A DNA stretch of 17,198 bases from assembly GCA_016210825.1 (NCBI GenBank), contig JACQTM010000215.1, forward strand, positions 1-17,198. The letters run 5' to 3'. Source of the DNA: Hyphomicrobiales bacterium. GTDB taxonomy: Bacteria; Pseudomonadota; Alphaproteobacteria; Rhizobiales; Xanthobacteraceae. Position numbers and translations under genes: made by a program. Below the pieces are notes generated by a model. That model made no database searches, was not told the origin of the DNA, and saw nothing but the letters and a program-made list of their open reading frames with translations. Below are positions 1-6,922 of this stretch, piece after piece. Position 1 is the stretch's first letter. Each line of letters starts with the position of its first letter.

Positions 1-300
1 ATCCTCACCGGCCGCATGATGGATGCAGCCGAGGCGGAGCGGGCGGGCCTCGTCGCACGCGTGGTGCCGGCCGCGAACCTGATGGACGAGGCGATGAAAA
101 TCGCCGAAACCATCGCCGCGATGTCGCTGCCGGCGGTGATGCTCGCGAAAGAAGCAGTCAATCGCGCCTTCGAGGTTTCGCTTGCCGAGGGCGCGCGCTT
201 CGAGCGCCGCGTCTTCCATTCACTGTTTGCGACCGCGGATCAGAAGGAAGGAATGGCGGCCTTCGTGGCCAAACGGCCACCCAACTTCAAGAACAGGTAA
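1..300 (+). CDS. Enoyl-CoA hydratase/isomerase family protein, C-terminal fragment
   Basis: The reading frame is open from the first base and ends at TAA (298-300), so this is the 3' end of a gene that starts before the window; about 99 residues are visible. The sequence ILTGRMMDAAEAERAGLVARVV is the crotonase-family segment following the active-site loops, where 'ltG..ldA.eA...GLV..Vvp' is conserved. The helical tail (AMSLPAVMLAKEAVNRAFE, then FATADQKEGMAAFVAKRPPNF) is the usual C-terminal trimerisation region. Family members hydrate 2-enoyl-CoA in beta-oxidation or related catabolism. The catalytic Glu pair and oxyanion-hole residues lie outside the window, so the exact substrate and subfamily cannot be judged. 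It converges with the gene ending at 336, leaving 35 bases between them. Confidence 0.93.
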   Translation: MLTGRMMDAAEAERAGLVARVVPAANLMDEAMKIAETIAAMSLPAVMLAKEAVNRAFEVSLAEGARFERRVFHSLFATADQKEGMAAFVAKRPPNFKNR

Positions 301-335
301 GCGGAATATTCGTCCTTGAAGGCGTGTGCGAAACG

Positions 336-1613
336 CTATTTCCGCACGCAGATCACGCGAACGACGCCGGTTTTCGCCGCGGCGATCGTGTCGCGGCCGC
401 CGGCATTGACGACCTTCGCCTCTTCGAGGAATTTCAGGATCATTGCCGCCGGCACAAGTGCGGCGCGCGAAGATGCCGGTGTCGGCCCCGCGACGACGGA
501 CGTTCTTTCGCTGACCACTCCGACGATGCGGCCTTGCGCGTCGAGTGCCGCCGCGCCGGCAAAGCCGAGCACGGGCGAGGGCTCGATCGTATTTGCACCG
601 CCGTTGCCAAGACGGCCGCTTGCCGTTGTGACCGCGCTACCGCCAGCCTGAGCCTGCGGATCGGCGATACCGACAAGTGTAAGTTCCGCACCCTTCGGCC
701 CCTCGGGCGCGAGTACTATCGGCTTGAGATTGCGCGCACCGTAAAGGCGAATGAGCGCGAGGTCGGCAGCCTTGTCTTCGGCGATGCGATCGGCGTTGCC
801 ATGCTCGGCGACGACAATGACGCTGCATCCATCGACCAGCCGCCGGTCGGTAACGATATGCCCGGTGTCGCTGACGACGATGCCGGTGCCGTATTCCACC
901 TTGCGGCGATAGGGGTTGGAAATCCCCGCGGTCGTGTAGTCCGGAAACGGCACAAAGACTCCCCACATGGCGGTGACTACCGGTGCCATGATGCCTTCCA
1001 TGGCTTGATCGTGAAGAATGGTCAGCCCGCGTACCTCGCCATTCTTGAACTGCGCATGGACATGGAAATTCTTCAGGCCTTGCAGCCCGGTCAGCACGAA
1101 GGAATCCGCGTTCAGCTTGTTGGCCTCCACTCGACGATTGGCCGGATTTTTTTTCTGCTGCTCGAAGACGCCGGCAAGCGTCGTGCCGGCACCGGCAACG
1201 CGGAAGGTTTCGATCTGCACCTCGCCGCGCGCGGACATCCATCGGCTGCCGGTCTTGCTGTCCGCGCTCTGCGGCACAAGCTTGCCGGGCAAGCCGAGGC
1301 GCATATGGGTGACCGGGTCTTCGATCAGACGCCAGCCGATGCGCTCCTTCATGGTGGCGGGAGGCTCCTGCGGAGTGGCGGAATTCGCATTCGCGGCATT
1401 GGCGCCGTCATCGTCTTTCGACGATTTATCTCTTACCGATTTTTCCTTTTTGGTCGCGGCCTGCTTTGCCGATTTGCTCGCGGCCGGCTTGGCGGGCTTC
1501 TCCTTTGCGGCGGTCGCTGGTTGCGACTTGGCCGGGCTCGGAAAGCGATCATCCTCGGCCGAGGCCGACAAAGTTGCCGCAACAAAAATCAACACCGCGC
1601 AGGCGATACGCAT
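336..1613 (-). CDS. Exported trypsin/HtrA-fold protein with a degenerate catalytic triad (predicted pseudo-protease)
   Basis: About 425 residues. The ATG at 1611-1613 is preferred over an in-frame GTG at 1641-1643 because it opens directly onto a signal peptide (MRIACAVLIFVAATLSASA, cut before EDD). Next comes a Lys/Ala/Pro-rich linker (about residues 20-85), then a domain I do not recognise (about 88-235, from the GWRLIEDP motif). Last is a trypsin-2/HtrA-like domain (about 240-400) with the usual landmarks YGTGIVVSDTGHIVT, ADLALIRL and GRIVGVVSE. At the catalytic positions the HtrA His (in NNHVV) is Arg258 (in DRRLV), the Asp is kept (Asp284 in ADLAL), and the Ser of GNSGGP is Ala352 (in LGFAGAAAL). 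Two of three triad residues are lost, so proteolysis is not expected; binding or scaffolding in the periplasm is an inference. The gene ends in TAG and converges with the hydratase gene. Confidence 0.85.
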   Translation of the reverse strand: MRIACAVLIFVAATLSASAEDDRFPSPAKSQPATAAKEKPAKPAASKSAKQAATKKEKSVRDKSSKDDDGANAANANSATPQEPPATMKERIGWRLIEDPVTHMRLGLPGKLVPQSADSKTGSRWMSARGEVQIETFRVAGAGTTLAGVFEQQKKNPANRRVEANKLNADSFVLTGLQGLKNFHVHAQFKNGEVRGLTILHDQAMEGIMAPVVTAMWGVFVPFPDYTTAGISNPYRRKVEYGTGIVVSDTGHIVTDRRLVDGCSVIVVAEHGNADRIAEDKAADLALIRLYGARNLKPIVLAPEGPKGAELTLVGIADPQAQAGGSAVTTASGRLGNGGANTIEPSPVLGFAGAAALDAQGRIVGVVSERTSVVAGPTPASSRAALVPAAMILKFLEEAKVVNAGGRDTIAAAKTGVVRVICVRK

Positions 1614-1755
1614 GTCACTGTCCGCATGATCCGAGATAGCCACGCGGGCCGAACATGACCCGTCGCAACCATATGACTACGGGGCCATTTGGCCAAGGGC
1701 TTGACCGCTTGCCCATAGGGTCGCATGGGTCGCCCCGGCGAGGAACTCTATATCG

Positions 1756-2556
1756 ATGCTAACCGCCGACGAAATCGAGCGTTACGCCCGCCACATCGTC
1801 TTGCGCGAGGTCGGCGGACCAGGCCAGGCCGCGCTTAAGCGCGCGCGCGTTCTTGTCATCGGCGCCGGGGGGCTTGGCGCGCCGGCTTTGCTCTATCTTG
1901 CCGCCGCCGGTGTCGGAACGCTCGGTGTCGTAGACGACGACAAGGTTTCGCTGTCAAATCTTCAACGCCAGGTGATCCATGGCACCCCCGATGTCGGGGC
2001 GGCCAAGGCCGAAAGCGCCGCCGCCGCGATCCGCCGGCTCAATCCCCATGTTACGATTAATACTCATGCCTTGCGGCTTACAGCCGCGAATGCCCTCGAT
2101 CTGATCGGTCAATACGACATCGTCACCGACGGTTCCGACAATTTCGCCACCCGTTATCTCGTCTCCGACGCGTGCTATTTTGCCCGCAGGATATTGGTCA
2201 CGGCGGCGGTCGGAACCTTCGACGGCTCGCTAACGACGATCCGAGCGCATGAGCGCGGCCGCGATGGACGCCCGAACCCGAGCTACCGGTGTCTGTTTCC
2301 GGAATCGCCCGCGCCGGGCAGCATTCCCGCCTGCGCGGAAGCCGGCATCCTCGGCGCGCTCACAGGCGTTATCGGCTCGATGATGGCGCTTGAGGTCATT
2401 CGCGAGATCGTGGGCTTTGGCGAAGGGCTGGTCGGCCGCCTGCTGATGGTCGATGCACGCGCGATGCGCTTCGAAACCGTTGCCTATGGCTGGGATTCGA
2501 AGAACCCGCTCAATGGCGAGCGCCCGACGATCGTGGATCTTTCAAGCCACGTCTGA
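1756..2556 (+). CDS. MoeB/ThiF/HesA-family adenylyltransferase (sulfur-carrier protein activating enzyme)
   Basis: 266 residues, E1-like fold. Such enzymes adenylate the C-terminal Gly-Gly of a sulfur carrier (MoaD for molybdopterin, ThiS for thiamine) in the cytoplasm. Visible: opening helix TADEIERYARHIVLREVGG, nucleotide loop GAGGLGAPA (36-44), acidic strand end VVDDDKVSLSNLQRQ with Arg71, Lys84, TDGSDNFATR (124-133), then YRCLFPE (177-183), PACAEAGILGALTGVIGS (191-208) and the ALEVIRE helix. Cys193 lies where ThiF carries its reactive Cys. The two CxxC zinc pairs of E. coli MoeB are not present: only Cys179 remains at the first site, and the tail ends WDSKNPLNGERPTIVDLSSHV with no cysteines. 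MoeB and ThiF cannot be separated from one gene with no thi or moa neighbours. A GAGGAACT sequence about ten bases upstream supports the ATG. The 3' end faces the next gene across 8 bases. Confidence 0.88.
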   Translation: MLTADEIERYARHIVLREVGGPGQAALKRARVLVIGAGGLGAPALLYLAAAGVGTLGVVDDDKVSLSNLQRQVIHGTPDVGAAKAESAAAAIRRLNPHVTINTHALRLTAANALDLIGQYDIVTDGSDNFATRYLVSDACYFARRILVTAAVGTFDGSLTTIRAHERGRDGRPNPSYRCLFPESPAPGSIPACAEAGILGALTGVIGSMMALEVIREIVGFGEGLVGRLLMVDARAMRFETVAYGWDSKNPLNGERPTIVDLSSHV

Positions 2557-2564
2557 CGCGCGGG

Positions 2565-2924
2565 TTACTTCGTCCAGATCGCGATCACAGTCGCGCCTTG
2601 CATCACCGACCATCGGTTATTGCCGCTGGTGAGAAGGCGGAAGCAATTGGGCTTTCCGCTCTTCCAGCTGGTGCAGAAGCCTTCCTTGTTGAGCGTCCAG
2701 GTTCCCTCGCCTTTCACACCGCCCTTGCCGATCGGCTCGCGCGTTACCTTACCGTCAGGCGCATACACCATCTTGAACTTCACCTTGGCTGGGGTCGCGG
2801 CGGTGAACGGCTTGCCGTTGAAGAATGTTTCCTGAATCTCAGTGGGTGAGAGCGGTCCTGCCGCTTGCGCAGGCGCGATTCCCGCCGCCATGACACCCGC
2901 CACGCCCGCAATGAATGCACGCAT
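2565..2924 (-). CDS. Small exported protein of unknown function
   Basis: 119 residues. The frame is open further upstream (to 3035), but the ATG at 2922-2924 has a strong GGGAGG ribosome site about 6 bases before it and starts a clean signal peptide, MRAFIAGVAGVMAAGIAPAQA, cut before AGPLS. The mature part, about 98 residues, begins LSPTEIQETFFNGKPF and has a GxGTWTLNKEGFCTSW motif followed by GKPNCFRL. The two cysteines, ten residues apart, could form a disulphide in the periplasm. The layout (short exported protein, 'f.G..f...' start, 'G.W.....g..C' core) recalls small alphaproteobacterial periplasmic DUF families such as DUF995, but I cannot confirm membership. No function is assigned. Confidence 0.8.
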   Translation of the reverse strand: MRAFIAGVAGVMAAGIAPAQAAGPLSPTEIQETFFNGKPFTAATPAKVKFKMVYAPDGKVTREPIGKGGVKGEGTWTLNKEGFCTSWKSGKPNCFRLLTSGNNRWSVMQGATVIAIWTK

Positions 2925-3000
2925 GGATGCCTCCCGGAGAATCAATCCCTGAATTCTACGCTGGATTGACCCAGCCCGCATGATCGGTGCTGAGCCTAAT

Positions 3001-3140
3001 TCACGGCAGCACACGGTTCGGCGATTTATGCCCATCTATTAAGGGTTTGAGATTGATGATGACCTTCTCACTCATGTCGATACCGCTCTCGACTGTGGCC
3101 GAACCAATACGTCGCAGCAGCGCCAGCCTGCTGTCGGTAT
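3001..3140 (-). pseudogene. Decayed 3'-end copy of the D-2-hydroxyacid dehydrogenase gene
   Basis: Read on the minus strand, this piece translates as IGSATVESGIDMSEKVIIN and onward to NRVLP before a TGA stop. It matches the last 35-40 residues of the intact dehydrogenase at 5791-6792 (MGSATVEGRIDMGEKVIIN ... DRVLPSML). By hand, bases 3003-3122 align without gaps to 5802-5921 with 22 mismatches in 120 positions. Similarity fades beyond about 3140. The active-site His of the parent (PHMGSAT) is Arg here (RRIGSAT), and nothing of the NAD-binding or catalytic domains is found upstream, so this is a non-functional remnant. An open frame continues to 3321, but the added N-terminal part resembles no known protein. 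Either a tandem copy decayed, or this is the far junction of an insertion. Confidence 0.8.
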
Positions 3141-3283
3141 CACTGGCCCCTCCGCATTTCCGGAGGCGGCTTAGAAGCGGACATGGCGCACCACGTGCCG
3201 CTAGTTCAGGTTTTGCCCCATAGTAGACATTTCGGAAAACTAAAATTTCACCCCCGACAGTCGATGCAGATTGATCAGAACAA
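3141..3283. other. Intergenic segment with a small inverted repeat
   Basis: Nothing here resembles the dehydrogenase any more. A 6-bp stem, CCTCCG with CGGAGG around a 6-base loop (about 3149-3166), is the only structure I see. On the minus strand there is no T-run after it, so it is a weak candidate for a terminator of the caspase-like gene. Confidence 0.3.
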
Positions 3284-4714
3284 TCACACACGACAAAACC
3301 TACTCTTACTTGCAATTGCATTTTGCAGTGCGTTTACGTCGATTGACCGGCGAATATTTCTGGCCGTTGCGATATCCATCAAGATTTCAGTTGTGGCGCC
3401 TGCGGCCATGCTCTTTAACAAATCGCGTTCTTCAGCTGCATTACTACTCCAAGCGGCGTCGTCTTTAATGTACATGCCAAAGGATCTGCCACCTGACATG
3501 ATCGAGACAGTCTTAATTTTAATATTTTGAAATACGAGATTGAGTTCAGAATATTCCTTGCTTCCATCCGGTTTAATATAGTCGGTGAGATAGAAATATA
3601 CGCGCCCGCCCGGTACGTCGACCGGAATATAGACAAAACATCTGCCTGTAGCAGACGCGATGTGCGCAGTTCCAATCGCCGCGTGGATAGTTTTATCTGG
3701 AAACTTTGTTTCAAGAATTTTCAGTTCATATTTACCGGTTAAGGTATTTAGAGGTTGTTTCCCGGCCGTGGCCTGATTTAGCAGCGACGGCGGCGTGGCC
3801 GGTGCGACCTGCGGCGTAACGGCGGCAACATTAGCCGCTTCTTTCTTCTTGAGCTGCTCCTCCATCGTCCGAAGCCGCTCCTGAAGCGCCGCAATCTCAG
3901 TCGATTTCGCCGGCGCAGTGGCAGTGTTTGCCGGTCGGCCCTTCAAATAAAACTCGCCAATCAGCGAAAGCGAGAGCTCGGGAAGCTGTGAACGTTTGGT
4001 CGCATCGTAAACGTCCGCGCTGATCCGGCGAAACACTGTGCCGATTTCCTCCTCCGCCTCGATATGCCTGAGGAACGCTGCCGTGTAAGGCGAGTTGCGG
4101 CCCGTTCCGTCATCCGCAGTGCGTCCAGCCTGGGTGGCGTAGGCCACGATCATGCCCTGCGGGCTGTCGATCTTGGCGAGGCCGCGCTGGATGCCGGCCG
4201 CGCGCGTGCGTCCGATTGAGCGCTTCAATTCTTCGGCCAGTGGGTTGTCACGGCAGGAATCGAGTACAAGGATACGTAAATTCTTTGCCTGCTGAAGATC
4301 GGCGACGATGTCGTCTACCTTCGACATGAGGCGCAAATCGGCTTCATCGGTGAGCTTGGCGTCAACGGGCATCAAGTAATTGATGCCGGCAAACTGCATA
4401 GCGTGGCCGCTGTAATAGAACACCGCAACATCAGCCTCGCGCGCGGCGCGGGCAAAGCGGATGGTGGTGCTTTCCATCCCAGCCTTGTCGAGATCGAGGC
4501 CGACGATGGTTTCAAAACCGGTGCGCTTGAGCGCAGCGGCAATATCCTCCGCATCGTTCTTCGGATTGGGCAGCCGGTTGACGTTCTTGTAGGCGCCGTT
4601 GCCAATAATAAGCGCGACGCGCTTCTCAGCGAAGGCGGGACCGGTGATAAACAAAAGGCATTGCAACAGGCTGAATCCAGCAAGGGCAGATAGAATATGC
4701 CGTGAAATAGCCAT
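3284..4714 (-). CDS. Exported caspase-like (peptidase C14, metacaspase-type) protein with unrecognised C-terminal domain
   Basis: 476 residues. The ATG at 4712-4714 has an AGGGGC ribosome site 6-7 bases upstream; an in-frame ATG at 4730-4732 has none. A signal peptide (about residues 1-30, ending GPAFA) is followed by a C14 domain (31-256): KRVALIIGNGAYKN, then catalytic His104 in VFYYSGHAMQ and catalytic Cys154 in VLDSCRDNP, plus IVAYATQAG and NSPYTAAFLRHI. Both catalytic residues are present, so the enzyme may be active, probably in the periplasm. A short coiled coil (about 272-294, EIAALQERLRTMEEQLKKKE) and a Pro/Ala linker lead to a C-terminal region (about 325-476) that I do not recognise. 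That region is far more AT-rich: bases 3301-3600 are about 43% GC by hand, against about 70% around 4141-4200. Bacterial caspase homologues often act with partner domains in stress, differentiation or defence; no such partner is visible next to it. Confidence 0.88.
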   Translation of the reverse strand: MAISRHILSALAGFSLLQCLLFITGPAFAEKRVALIIGNGAYKNVNRLPNPKNDAEDIAAALKRTGFETIVGLDLDKAGMESTTIRFARAAREADVAVFYYSGHAMQFAGINYLMPVDAKLTDEADLRLMSKVDDIVADLQQAKNLRILVLDSCRDNPLAEELKRSIGRTRAAGIQRGLAKIDSPQGMIVAYATQAGRTADDGTGRNSPYTAAFLRHIEAEEEIGTVFRRISADVYDATKRSQLPELSLSLIGEFYLKGRPANTATAPAKSTEIAALQERLRTMEEQLKKKEAANVAAVTPQVAPATPPSLLNQATAGKQPLNTLTGKYELKILETKFPDKTIHAAIGTAHIASATGRCFVYIPVDVPGGRVYFYLTDYIKPDGSKEYSELNLVFQNIKIKTVSIMSGGRSFGMYIKDDAAWSSNAAEERDLLKSMAAGATTEILMDIATARNIRRSIDVNALQNAIASKSRFCRV

Positions 4715-4748
4715 GACGTGCCCCTGAACCATTACAGATCAAGTGAGG

Positions 4749-4777
4749 ATAATTCATCTTACTGTTGGGAGCATCAA
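4749..4777 (-). promoter_or_regulatory. Possible sigma70-type promoter of the caspase-like gene
   Basis: On the minus strand TTGATG (4777-4772) is separated by exactly 17 bases from AATTAT (4754-4749). This is a fair match to TTGACA-N17-TATAAT. Transcription would start near 4742, about 28 bases before the chosen ATG at 4714, which also argues against the longer ATG at 4732. Pattern-based only. Confidence 0.35.
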
Positions 4778-4798
4778 TTGAAAGCAGAACTCTTTCGA

Positions 4799-5006
4799 TC
4801 AATGAACCCTATTGATGGTCTTATCCGAGTGGATATTACCCCTAATTTCCGTTTCGTACTCTTGGACCGGAGCTCGGCCCTGGATTGAAGTCTCCACATG
4901 TCCTGCTGCCGCAGTCGCGGCACCGACCACTTTTTTGATGTCGAGCGGACTAACCTACTTCAGCTATCCGGTTGGCTTGGTGTTTTGGGCTCCGGATTGA
5001 GTTCAT
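4799..5006 (-). pseudogene. Possible small gene (about 68 codons) interrupted by a one-base frameshift
   Basis: This lies in the 440-base gap between the caspase-like gene and the Gly-Tyr protein gene. An ATG at 5004-5006 has a GGGGAA site 5 bases upstream and reads MNSIRSPKHQANRIAEVG before TAG at 4950-4952. Shifted by one base, the frame stays open from about 4954 (SPLDIKKVVGAATAAAG, then HVETSIQGRAPVQEYETEIR) to TGA at 4799-4801. Removing one G near 4953-4955 would join the two parts into a 68-residue protein. The downstream frame has no start of its own. This may be a broken gene, a base-call error or chance. I do not recognise the product. Confidence 0.25.
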
Positions 5007-5175
5007 GGCGGTTCCCCGTGCCTCACAAATGCGTCGCGTAATCGGAACCAATTGTGCTAGTCTGCAGGTGTAGCGTCGCCGTCGGCCGCTAAAACCAAGT
5101 TCCTTTGAACGCAAACGGCCCGCGGCGCGACAAAGACAGACACCCTCTTCTCGGTCCTCCTGAAGGAGAAGCGTC

Positions 5176-5592
5176 ATGTCGATCATTACAAAATCAGCGC
5201 TTGCCACTGTGGTGCTGGCTGCAAGTCTTGGAATTGCCGCAGCACAGCAAAGCGATACCCGCCAGATCCAAGTTGTGCCCTCGCCCGATGCGCAGGCAAC
5301 GCCCGCTCAGTCGGCGCCCGCCACTGCCGCACCGACTACACCCGCTCAGCCGGCGCCCGCCACGACTACACAGGCTGCACCGGCCCAAGACACCCCAGCA
5401 CCCGGGGTTGTCGGTCAGGCGCCTACGCCCGACAAAGTCGCGCCGGTCGAGGTCGAGAAGCCGATCAAGAAAATCGTGAAGAAGCCGAAGTATTACGACG
5501 AGCGTGGATACGGCTATCAGGGCGGCTACGGATATCAAGGCGGCTATGGTGGCGGCTATCAAGGTGGCTATGGCGGCGGCTCGCGCTACTAA
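5176..5592 (+). CDS. Small exported Pro/Ala-rich protein with Gly-Tyr-Gln repeat tail
   Basis: 138 residues. A strong GAAGGAGAAG ribosome site lies just before the ATG. The signal peptide MSIITKSALATVVLAASLGIAAAQ is followed by a low-complexity linker (about 25-85) of repeated PAQ/APAT/TTPAQ units. A short basic segment follows (EKPIKKIVKKPKYYDERG, about 95-111). The tail (about 112-138) repeats YGYQGG twice, then YGGGYQGGYGGG, and ends SRY. This suggests an intrinsically disordered secreted or envelope protein; Gly-Tyr tails of this kind can self-associate, but that is inference. No catalytic domain is visible. It is transcribed away from the caspase-like gene and converges with the dehydrogenase gene. 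The repeats are at DNA level (ggctatcaaggcgg-type units), so the copy number may vary between strains. Confidence 0.8.
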   Translation: MSIITKSALATVVLAASLGIAAAQQSDTRQIQVVPSPDAQATPAQSAPATAAPTTPAQPAPATTTQAAPAQDTPAPGVVGQAPTPDKVAPVEVEKPIKKIVKKPKYYDERGYGYQGGYGYQGGYGGGYQGGYGGGSRY

Positions 5593-5675
5593 TCGCTTCT
5601 AGATAGCGCCCGTCTCCACGGTTTCTCATGCTGCAATCGCAAGTCGACCGCAGTCTGCTTGCATGATTGGGGAGC

Positions 5676-5701
5676 CCGATTCCGGGTCAGCCCGGAATCG
5701 G
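5676..5701. repeat. Perfect 11-bp palindromic hairpin between convergent genes
   Basis: CCGATTCCGGG, loop TCAG, CCCGGAATCGG: an 11-bp perfect stem with a 4-base loop. It lies between the ends of the Gly-Tyr protein gene (5592) and the dehydrogenase gene (5791). There is no T-run on either side, so it is more like a REP-type palindromic repeat than a standard intrinsic terminator, although it may still stop or protect transcripts from both sides. Confidence 0.6.
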
Positions 5702-5790
5702 TACGCTTCGGAACACGGCGTATGAGTTCTGGGCACGAAGCAGAAGTGGCGATCCGATATCATCGCTCGGTTGTGCGCGCGCGACTTGGT

Positions 5791-6792
5791 TTACAGCATC
5801 GACGGCAACACACGGTCCGGCGGTTTGTGCCCGTCCATGAAGGTCTTGATGTTGATGATGACCTTCTCACCCATGTCGATGCGGCCCTCGACGGTGGCCG
5901 ATCCCATATGCGGCAGCAGCACAACCTTGCCACTCTGTGCGAGCTTGGCGAGGCGCGGATTGACCGCAGGCTCGTGCTCGAACACGTCCAGGCCCGCACC
6001 GGCTAGCTCTCCCGCAGCGATCATACGGATCAGCGCGTTCTCGTCGATCACCTCGCCGCGCGCGGTGTTGACCACGTAAGCTTCTGGCCGCAGCATCTTC
6101 AGCCGGCGCGCCGAGAGCAGATGATAGGTGGCCGGCGTGTGTGGGCAATTGACCGAGACGATATCCATGCGGGCCAGCATCTGGTCGAGACTCTCCCAAT
6201 AAGTGGCGTCGAGTTCCTCTTCGATCTTCGGCGCGACCCGGCGGCGGTTGTGATAATGGATTTGCAGGCCGAAGGCGCGCGCGCGGCGCGCAACGGCCTG
6301 GCCGATCCGGCCCATCCCGATAATGCCGAGCCGCTTGCCCCAAATGCGATGACCGAGCATCCATGTCGGCGACCACCCGCCCCATCCGTTCTCGCCAGTG
6401 AGAATAGTCGAACCTTCAGCTAGCCGCCGTGGAACGGCGAGGATCAACGCCATGGTCATATCGGCGGTATCCTCGGTGAGCACGCCGGGCGTGTTGGTCA
6501 CCGTAATTCCGCGCTGTAGCGCGGTAGCGACGTCAATATTGTCCACACCATTGCCGAAATTAGCGATCAGCTTGAGCTTGTCGCCGCAATGGCTGAGCAC
6601 GGCGGCGTCGATGCGATCGGTCACGGTCGGGACTAACACATCGGCAACCTTGACGGCCTCCGCGAGTTCGCTCTGGCTCATCGGCCGGTCTTCAAGGTTG
6701 AGTTGCGCGTCGAACAATTCGCGCATGCGCGTCTCGACCCGTTCGGGCAGCTTGCGAGTAACGATGACCAACGGTTTCTTGCGGTGGGGCAT
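5791..6792 (-). CDS. D-isomer-specific 2-hydroxyacid dehydrogenase (glyoxylate/hydroxypyruvate reductase-like)
   Basis: 333 residues, the usual length. Such cytoplasmic enzymes reduce 2-keto acids such as glyoxylate or hydroxypyruvate with NAD(P)H. The substrate-binding half includes NFGNGVDNID (78-87) and TNTPGVLTEDTAD. The nucleotide-binding half has LGIIGMGRIGQAVARRA (155-171). The second strand ends in HYHNRRR (179-185), basic where NAD-specific members carry an acid, so NADPH is likelier. The catalytic set is complete: Arg245 in NTARGEVID, Glu274 in DVFEHEP, His295 in LPHMGSAT. The start at 6790-6792 has only a weak ribosome site. The last roughly 130 bases are duplicated in the same direction at 3001-3140. 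Exact substrate unknown. Confidence 0.92.
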   Translation of the reverse strand: MPHRKKPLVIVTRKLPERVETRMRELFDAQLNLEDRPMSQSELAEAVKVADVLVPTVTDRIDAAVLSHCGDKLKLIANFGNGVDNIDVATALQRGITVTNTPGVLTEDTADMTMALILAVPRRLAEGSTILTGENGWGGWSPTWMLGHRIWGKRLGIIGMGRIGQAVARRARAFGLQIHYHNRRRVAPKIEEELDATYWESLDQMLARMDIVSVNCPHTPATYHLLSARRLKMLRPEAYVVNTARGEVIDENALIRMIAAGELAGAGLDVFEHEPAVNPRLAKLAQSGKVVLLPHMGSATVEGRIDMGEKVIINIKTFMDGHKPPDRVLPSML

Positions 6793-6922
6793 CTTGTGGT
6801 CTTTCGGTCAACAACGGCGCGCGCCATTGATTCCGATCCGTTCAGGCCTCTTTAACCGCGCTGGCCGACACTGTCGCGATCCTCTTCGGCGCGGGGCTTG
6901 GCGCCTCCTTTCTCTGTAGCAG

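Noticed and set aside
324..1658. 444-codon open frame on the plus strand
   Set aside because: It is antisense to the 336-1613 gene, which has a signal peptide and a trypsin-like fold. The plus-strand product is Arg/His/Gly-rich with no recognisable domain, as expected for a shadow frame in high-GC DNA.
4812..5000. 62-codon plus-strand ORF beginning MMVLSEW
   Set aside because: No ribosome site and no recognisable product; it is antisense to the more protein-like minus-strand frame described in the same gap.
5105..5479. 124-codon Arg/Pro/Leu-rich ORF overlapping the Gly-Tyr protein gene
   Set aside because: Out-of-frame reading of the Pro/Ala-rich repeat; the other frame has a strong ribosome site and a signal peptide.
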